Of a stretch of DNA of 23,776 bases, positions 22,173 to 23,776 are shown in pieces. The first letter of the stretch is position 1, and each line of letters begins with the position of its first letter. Location of the stretch: positions 37,522 to 61,297 of the forward strand of contig JAHBMJ010005506.1 in NCBI GenBank assembly GCA_018398765.1. Reading direction: 5' to 3'. The notes under the pieces were generated by a model, which was given only the letters and a program-made list of their open reading frames with translations, was not told where the DNA came from and did no database searches. The position numbers were made by a program, and so were the translations under genes. The stretch is from Chromera velia. Taxonomy: Eukaryota > Sar > Chromeraceae.

Positions 22173-23472
22173 GCACAAACACACTCACACACACACACAC
22201 ACACACACACACAGATAGGCACACGGGTACGGAGACAGGGAACCAAAAGAGAAGAACAAGCCCAAAAGACCTTCTTTCTCCAACGAAGAGAAGCCTCGAC
22301 GTAGAATGAATCGCTGCGATGGTCCCCTTTCCAACTTCACTGTGCAGAGCTGCTGTCACAAACATGTCGACAGGACATCCGACCGATCGATAGATCGATT
22401 CACTGACTCACGTAACGGACGAACGATTGACGCAATAAAACTGACTGACCATCACACGTCGTATCGGCACCCGATGCGTCGTCATTTGCGGCGTTTGTTG
22501 TTCCAGCTGGACATGCAACGCAGGCGTTGGACACTACGCTCTCGTTGGCGCTGCAGAGCACGGCTGCAAAAAGAACAGACACGCACATGTACACAAAAAC
22601 ACCAGCCGGCGGACAGAGAGACCAAAACAACCAGGAAAAAAGTAAGAAGATAAGCAGGAAACAACCAATAGTTTTGTTGCGATAAATTGGCAACCTCTTT
22701 CTGGCTGTCTGCATTCGTCAGTGCGCTCTGCGCAGCCGTGACTGACAGAGGGAGGGCGGGCACTGAAACACAAGAAAAAATCCAAAAAGTTAGACCGGAA
22801 ACACTCTGGGAGGGACTGAGCATAGAGAGTCTCTTTTGCAGTCCAAGGCCTCAATGTTCGGTCCTGACCATCACACGTCGTATCGGCCCCGGAGGCGTCG
22901 TCATTTGCGGCGTTGGTGGTGCCCGCTGGGCACGCCACACAGGCGTTCGATGCGACCCTCTCGTTTGTTGCACACAAGACCGCTGCAATGCGCAGAAAAA
23001 CAAGACACAGTACCCTGAGGGGGATTGATGGGACCGGAGCATCCATCGATCGATCTCTGAAGGAAGATAAAAAAACAAAGGGGTCATGCACCCACGCTCG
23101 AAAACAACGATCGAGTTTGGAATCTGTTCGGGTCCACGTTTCTCTCTTCACTGCGTAGTTGCAAAGGCTGGCCTGCCTGTTCACGATATTGGGGGGATCT
23201 GCGAGTAGACACAAGGGAAAGCTTTGCCCTGTGTGCATGGCCTAAATTTTCCAATTGAAAGGGGCGCATTGGTCATTGGCTTCTCAGACATGCAGATTTT
23301 CGGTAGATCATCACATCAACAGATCACTCTCTCATCAGACACTCACCTGTACAAGTGATCCCCGAGCCCGAGAACCCGCTGTTGCACGAGCAGCTGAAAG
23401 AACCTGCAGGGCTGTCGAGGCACCCGGCGTTGGAGTGGCAGTCGTGGACACTCGTCGTGCACTCATCAATAT
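8506..23472 (-). CDS. Giant EGF / Cys-module / GPS-like polytopic receptor (28 exons, 5'-partial)
   Basis: I assemble this gene from 28 exons, high to low: 23347-23472; ten 114-base modules from 22869-22982 to 18982-19095; 18649-18774; 18291-18413; 17740-17862; 17462-17478; 17120-17209; 16717-16848; 16423-16471; 15863-16042; 15107-15320; 14489-14828; 14081-14102; 13762-13853; 13249-13382; 11220-12812; 10049-10397; 9128-9711; 8506-8680. Every junction is phase-compatible, and the joined frame is open for about 1,869 codons to a TGA. Order: EGF, ten Cys modules, three EGF, linker, beta-rich region, GPS-like motif, TM1, Cys cluster, disordered cytosolic loop, TM2-TM5, tail. Positive charges flank the membrane segments as expected for an outside N-terminus. 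From family knowledge, GPS-TM1-loop-TM2-5 resembles polycystin-1-type proteins, although no channel part follows. Function is inferred only as a surface adhesion or sensing receptor. The start and signal peptide are outside the window. The model could also be split if an internal promoter exists. Confidence 0.72.
8697..8877. repeat. (CA)n / ATGCAC intronic microsatellite
   Basis: Alternating CA with interspersed ATGCAC and CATACA variants fills much of the last intron (8681-9127). It produces spurious His-Thr and Cys-Val reading frames. Confidence 0.92.
9128..9711 (-). CDS. TM4-TM5 exon
   Basis: 584 bases, phase 0 to 2. It starts [18 protein letters not shown] and runs into a KKKKKK basic cytosolic segment. 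TM4 is [21 protein letters not shown] short polar loop with one Cys follows, then TM5, [20 protein letters not shown]. The acceptor is CCCCTGCAG and the donor CTGCG|GTGGGT. If not spliced, the frame would stop at 9088-9090. Confidence 0.78.
10049..10397 (-). CDS. TM2-TM3 exon
   Basis: 349 bases, phase 2 to 0, [15 protein letters not shown]...[20 protein letters not shown] (TM2) and [20 protein letters not shown] (TM3). The LFLNAM end of TM2 and GFASTLLV of TM3 resemble the corresponding helices of polycystin-1-type proteins, judged from memory. The acceptor is CTGTTGCAG and the donor GTGCGT. Confidence 0.78.
10398..11219 (-). other. 822-bp intron
   Basis: Longest intron of the gene within the window. 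The transcript strand is pyrimidine-rich for its first 200 bases. A possible additional small exon near 11034-11065 was considered and not adopted, because direct splicing is already in phase. Confidence 0.5.
11220..12812 (-). CDS. Long cytosolic loop exon
   Basis: 1593 bases, phase 2 to 2, about 531 residues. It opens with [14 protein letters not shown] directly after TM1: a Cys cluster and basic residues, typical of the cytosolic membrane edge and possibly palmitoylated. A fold-like part follows ([20 protein letters not shown] to about [11 protein letters not shown]). The rest is Ser/Lys/Pro-rich with a seven-Glu run, likely disordered, and then a short charged helix ([18 protein letters not shown]). 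No PLAT domain is evident. The donor CTCCG|GTTTGT is chosen by phase. Confidence 0.75.
13249..13382 (-). CDS. TM1 exon
   Basis: 134 bases, phase 0 to 2, ending in the hydrophobic segment [19 protein letters not shown]. It lies about 30 residues after the GPS-like motif, the expected spacing to the first membrane helix. The acceptor is TGGATGCAG and the donor GTACCT. Confidence 0.72.
13762..13853 (-). CDS. GPS-like motif exon
   Basis: 92 bases, phase 1 to 0, [20 protein letters not shown] then [11 protein letters not shown]. It supplies the GC and C-x-C of a GPS-like motif. At the position of the His-Leu-Thr/Ser autocleavage site it has Leu-Arg-Ser, so self-cleavage is doubtful. The donor GTAGGC is plausible but weak. 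Confidence 0.65.
14081..14102 (-). CDS. 22-nt microexon with the Trp of the GPS-like motif
   Basis: 22 bases between TGTTTGCAG and a GTCAGTCAG donor, encoding QEIWTNA plus one base. Joining to the next exon yields W-T-N-A-G-C, the W-x-x-x-G-C core of GPS motifs. Both phases fit, and the motif match gives independent support. Confidence 0.65.
14404..14488. repeat. (CAGA/CAGG)n microsatellite abutting an exon
   Basis: Imperfect tetranucleotide repeat that runs directly up to the exon border at 14489. The splice donor is the outermost repeat unit on the minus strand. Confidence 0.88.
14489..14828 (-). CDS. Ectodomain exon leading into the GPS-like motif
   Basis: 340 bases, phase 2 to 0, [20 protein letters not shown]...[14 protein letters not shown]. 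The last Cys would be the first Cys of the GPS-like motif. The donor GTCTGTCTG is the first unit of an intronic (CTGT)n microsatellite. Confidence 0.68.
15107..15320 (-). CDS. Beta-rich ectodomain exon
   Basis: 214 bases, phase 1 to 2, [20 protein letters not shown]...[20 protein letters not shown]... The acceptor is CCTTGCAG and the donor GTCGGT. A GTACGT donor four bases downstream would be phase 0 and would not fit the next exon. Confidence 0.65.
15321..15862 (-). other. 542-bp intron
   Basis: Intron of the large gene, flanked by phase-1 exons. No repeat or reading frame of interest was seen in it. Confidence 0.5.
15863..16042 (-). CDS. Beta-rich ectodomain exon
   Basis: 180 bases, phase 1 to 1, [13 protein letters not shown]...[20 protein letters not shown]... 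and SVNLDLND. It has alternating hydrophobic residues, as in beta strands of the region preceding GPS motifs. The acceptor is GTCCTGCAG. The donor is the first of three overlapping GTAG repeats; using the best-looking one, GTAAGT, would place a TAG in frame. Confidence 0.65.
16085..16258. repeat. (CA)n-rich intronic tract
   Basis: Several CA blocks separated by CACTC/CATGC variants, the longest at about 16226-16258. Confidence 0.88.
16423..16471 (-). CDS. Short linker exon
   Basis: 49 bases, phase 0 to 1, [16 protein letters not shown] plus one base. The acceptor is AAATGCAG and the donor GTTGGT. Joining to the next exon gives [16 protein letters not shown], a smooth continuation. Confidence 0.6.
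16717..16848 (-). CDS. Linker exon (helical)
   Basis: 132 bases, phase 0 to 0, [15 protein letters not shown]...[16 protein letters not shown], predicted amphipathic helices. I chose the GTCAGT donor over a nearer GTCTTT; both are phase 0, so the last three residues are uncertain. Confidence 0.6.
17038..17082. repeat. (TCTG)n microsatellite
   Basis: About 11 TCTG/TCCG units on the plus strand, within the intron between two linker exons. Its orientation is opposite to most other intronic repeats here. Confidence 0.9.
17120..17209 (-). CDS. Linker exon (helical)
   Basis: 90 bases, phase 0 to 0, encoding [20 protein letters not shown] and then a Lys/Glu/Ala-rich helical stretch ending QAAG. 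The acceptor is CCCTTTCAG and the donor GTGGGT. A stronger GTAAGT donor four bases further on would give the wrong phase for the next exon. Confidence 0.6.
17305..17362. repeat. (CACT)n and (ATTC)n microsatellites
   Basis: A short CACT stretch is followed by about ten ATTC units, with TCGT and TTAT variants, inside an intron. Confidence 0.88.
17462..17478 (-). CDS. 17-nt microexon
   Basis: AGGCCCCGCTGTTTGCG lies between a GCTTGCAG acceptor and a GTCAGTCCC donor. It converts phase 1 from the last EGF exon to the phase 0 needed by the next exon and adds EAPLFA. Phase logic is the main support; no homology can be seen in so short a piece. Confidence 0.55.
17740..17862 (-). CDS. EGF-like exon 4 of 4
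   Basis: 123 bases, phase 1 to 1, DIDEC start with six Cys and [10 protein letters not shown], again fitting the hydroxylation consensus. The usual GFSGSG is replaced by SPMEGSG. Its donor, GATG|GTCCGT, resembles the module donors. Confidence 0.87.
18291..18413 (-). CDS. EGF-like exon 3 of 4
   Basis: 123 bases, phase 1 to 1, DVDEC start with six Cys. [10 protein letters not shown] matches the C-x-D/N-x4-F/Y-x-C consensus for Asp/Asn beta-hydroxylation seen in calcium-binding EGF domains. Donor GTGAGC. Confidence 0.88.
18649..18774 (-). CDS. EGF-like exon 2 of 4
   Basis: 126 bases, phase 1 to 1, DIDEC...GFSGSGVAC with six Cys at the same positions as EGF 1. It contains the calcium-binding DxDE start. 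The acceptor is CCCTGCAG and the donor GTGGGT. Confidence 0.88.
18982..19095 (-). CDS. Cys-module exon 10 of 10, divergent
   Basis: 114 bases, phase 1 to 1, keeping all four Cys but with [10 protein letters not shown] in place of [10 protein letters not shown] and Thr instead of Val before the first Cys. Its 3' splice site is tandemly duplicated 40 bases upstream. Donor GTCAGTCAG. Confidence 0.9.
19077..19136. repeat. 40-bp tandem duplication across the module-10 splice acceptor
   Basis: The 24 bases TTCGCACCACA(G/A)AGGGTTGCTGCA occur at 19077 and again at 19117, exactly 40 bases apart, with one difference. The unit carries the start of the exon and its TGCAG acceptor, so two competing acceptors exist. 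Confidence 0.85.
19344..19457 (-). CDS. Cys-module exon 9 of 10 (identical to exon 4)
   Basis: 114 bases, phase 1 to 1, base-for-base identical to 21356-21469 while the surrounding introns are unrelated. Donor GTCAGTCC, with a T run just inside the intron. Confidence 0.93.
19573..19676. repeat. (CAGA)n/(CATA)n microsatellite cluster
   Basis: CAGA blocks flank a CATA block in the intron between modules 9 and 8. Confidence 0.88.
19829..19942 (-). CDS. Cys-module exon 8 of 10
   Basis: 114 bases, phase 1 to 1, TNCD variant, paired with module 5 (six differences, including Val for Ala between Cys 2 and Cys 3). Donor GTCGGTCAG. Confidence 0.92.
20173..20286 (-). CDS. Cys-module exon 7 of 10
   Basis: 114 bases, phase 1 to 1, near-identical to module 3. 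One of its two base differences changes the conserved Ser of DDASGAD to Leu (DDALGAD). Donor GTCGGT. Confidence 0.92.
20395..20452. repeat. (AC)n(AG)n compound microsatellite
   Basis: About 13 AC units directly followed by about 15 AG units. A related AC tract sits at the matching place in the intron upstream of module 3. Confidence 0.93.
20594..20707 (-). CDS. Cys-module exon 6 of 10
   Basis: 114 bases, phase 1 to 1, with [12 protein letters not shown] at its start. The acceptor is preceded by a run of 11-12 T and about 13 CT units. Donor GTCAGG. Confidence 0.92.
20712..20749. repeat. A12(AG)n tract serving as polypyrimidine tract
   Basis: On the transcript strand this is (CT)n followed by T12, immediately before the TTGCAG acceptor of module 6. 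Confidence 0.9.
21017..21130 (-). CDS. Cys-module exon 5 of 10
   Basis: 114 bases, phase 1 to 1, ending TNCD instead of TTCD and with NAAG for NAAN. It differs from the eighth module (19829-19942) at six bases. The polypyrimidine tract is a (CT)n microsatellite. Donor GTCAGT. Confidence 0.92.
21137..21162. repeat. (AG)n tract serving as polypyrimidine tract
   Basis: On the transcript strand this is (CT)n, immediately before the TTTGCAG acceptor of module 5. The paired module 8 has a shorter version. Confidence 0.9.
21356..21469 (-). CDS. Cys-module exon 4 of 10 (identical to exon 9)
   Basis: 114 bases, phase 1 to 1, with ASGVDTTCD near its end. All 114 bases are identical to 19344-19457, together with eight bases of the acceptor side and five of the donor side; beyond that the introns differ. 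Donor GTCAGC. Confidence 0.93.
21828..21941 (-). CDS. Cys-module exon 3 of 10
   Basis: 114 bases, phase 1 to 1. It differs from the seventh module (20173-20286) at only two bases, and the introns upstream of both are also alignable, which marks a segmental duplication. Donor GTCGGT. Confidence 0.92.
22101..22213. repeat. Long (AC)n microsatellite
   Basis: More than 100 bases of AC with a few GCAC, AGAC and CTC interruptions, in the 508-base intron between modules 3 and 2. Confidence 0.95.
22450..22563 (-). CDS. Cys-module exon 2 of 10
   Basis: 114 bases, phase 1 to 1, same four-Cys pattern, with Ser replacing the usual Arg/Gln-Arg ([10 protein letters not shown]). The acceptor is TTTTTGCAG and the donor GTCAGTCAG. 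It is closest to the fourth and ninth modules, from which it differs at about a dozen bases. Confidence 0.92.
22869..22982 (-). CDS. Cys-module exon 1 of 10
   Basis: 114 bases, phase 1 to 1, 38 residues with pattern C-x10-C-x2-C-x17-C ([22 protein letters not shown]). The acceptor is ATTGCAG and the donor GTCAGG. It differs from its sisters in CAT instead of CGA/CSA after the first Cys. Confidence 0.9.
23347..23472 (-). CDS. EGF-like exon 1 of 4
   Basis: 126 bases, phase 1 to 1, encoding DIDEC...C with six Cys (positions 5, 12, 18, 28, 30, 41) and GFSGSG before the last Cys, a calcium-binding EGF pattern. The acceptor is GGGTGCAG and the donor GTGAGT. It is the most N-terminal exon I can support. 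Confidence 0.88.
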
Positions 23473-23776
23473 CTGCACCCAAGCAAGCAAGTTGGACATT
23501 CGCAGAGGCAGCTAGGCATTCAATAGGACATCGCGATCGATACTCAAGATCATCATCGTATCGCATGGACAACTTTCGTTCAGCTCTGTCTGGAGGAAAG
23601 CTACCGTCCGGCCTGCAGTGTTTTTTCAACATGATTCGAAATAAATCTGCAGAGATATGGACGCAGCAGGACTCATGTGGAGATCGGAGCTCTGATACAA
23701 AGGCACTTTTCTACCCTTCCTGCTCCTTGAGAGTTTGCGATGACACACACCAAGTTTCGCCCCCCCCCCCCCCCCC
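23473..23776. other. Upstream intron and right contig edge
   Basis: Sequence upstream of the first supported EGF exon, presumably intron of the large gene, ending in 17 consecutive C. A weak phase-1 exon candidate near 23600-23650 is not called. The gene start must lie beyond this edge. Confidence 0.5.

Noticed and set aside
18982-22982. CRISPR-like repeat array
   Set aside because: The repeats are 114-base coding exons with splice sites. Spacings vary from about 225 to 508 bases, and the repeats are not identical overall.
23600-23650. Possible 42-base phase-1 exon upstream of the first EGF exon
   Set aside because: It has an acceptable TCTCTGCAG acceptor and a GTAGCT donor, but encodes nothing recognisable. 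There is no downstream or upstream constraint to test it.

Overview
The window looks like a whole contig from a unicellular eukaryote. It has spliceosomal GT-AG introns, long intronic microsatellites, roughly balanced base composition in genes, and AT-rich stretches between them. Leucine-rich-repeat membrane proteins, EGF modules and algal-type Cys modules together fit a photosynthetic alveolate such as Chromera. That organism call is inference from gene content only. The contig starts in a 12-base G run and ends in a 17-base C run, so both edges look like assembly breaks in G/C homopolymers.

Left part (624-4983, minus strand): a multi-pass membrane protein with about 17-18 ribonuclease-inhibitor-type leucine-rich repeats, in two exons. 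Its reading frame is broken four times: two single-base length differences in G runs and two in-frame stop codons that interrupt otherwise continuous repeats. It is either a decaying pseudogene or a gene with sequence errors.

Middle (5636-7075, plus strand): an apparently intronless NUDT19-type Nudix hydrolase, divergently arranged from the LRR gene across about 650 bases. It is followed by 1.4 kb of mostly AT-rich and microsatellite intergenic DNA.

Right part (8506 to beyond 23472, minus strand): one very large gene, of which I can assemble 28 consecutive exons (about 1,869 residues). Exon phases agree at every junction and the frame stays open to the stop. In protein order it encodes one EGF domain, ten tandem 38-residue four-Cys modules (each exactly one 114-base phase-1 exon), three more EGF domains, a linker and beta-rich region, and a GPS-like motif (C...W..GC...C.C). 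TM1 with a cytosolic Cys cluster follows, then about 530 residues of largely disordered cytosolic sequence, TM2-TM3, TM4-TM5 and a short tail. The order GPS-TM1-long loop-TM2..TM5 resembles the front half of polycystin-1-type receptors, with an EGF/Cys-module ectodomain recalling apicomplexan cysteine-repeat modular proteins. The 5' end of the gene, including any signal peptide, lies beyond the right edge.

The most unusual signals are in this gene. Two module exons are identical over all 114 bases although their introns are unrelated. All ten module exons use donors starting GTC. There are 17- and 22-base microexons, and a 40-base tandem duplication of one 3' splice site.
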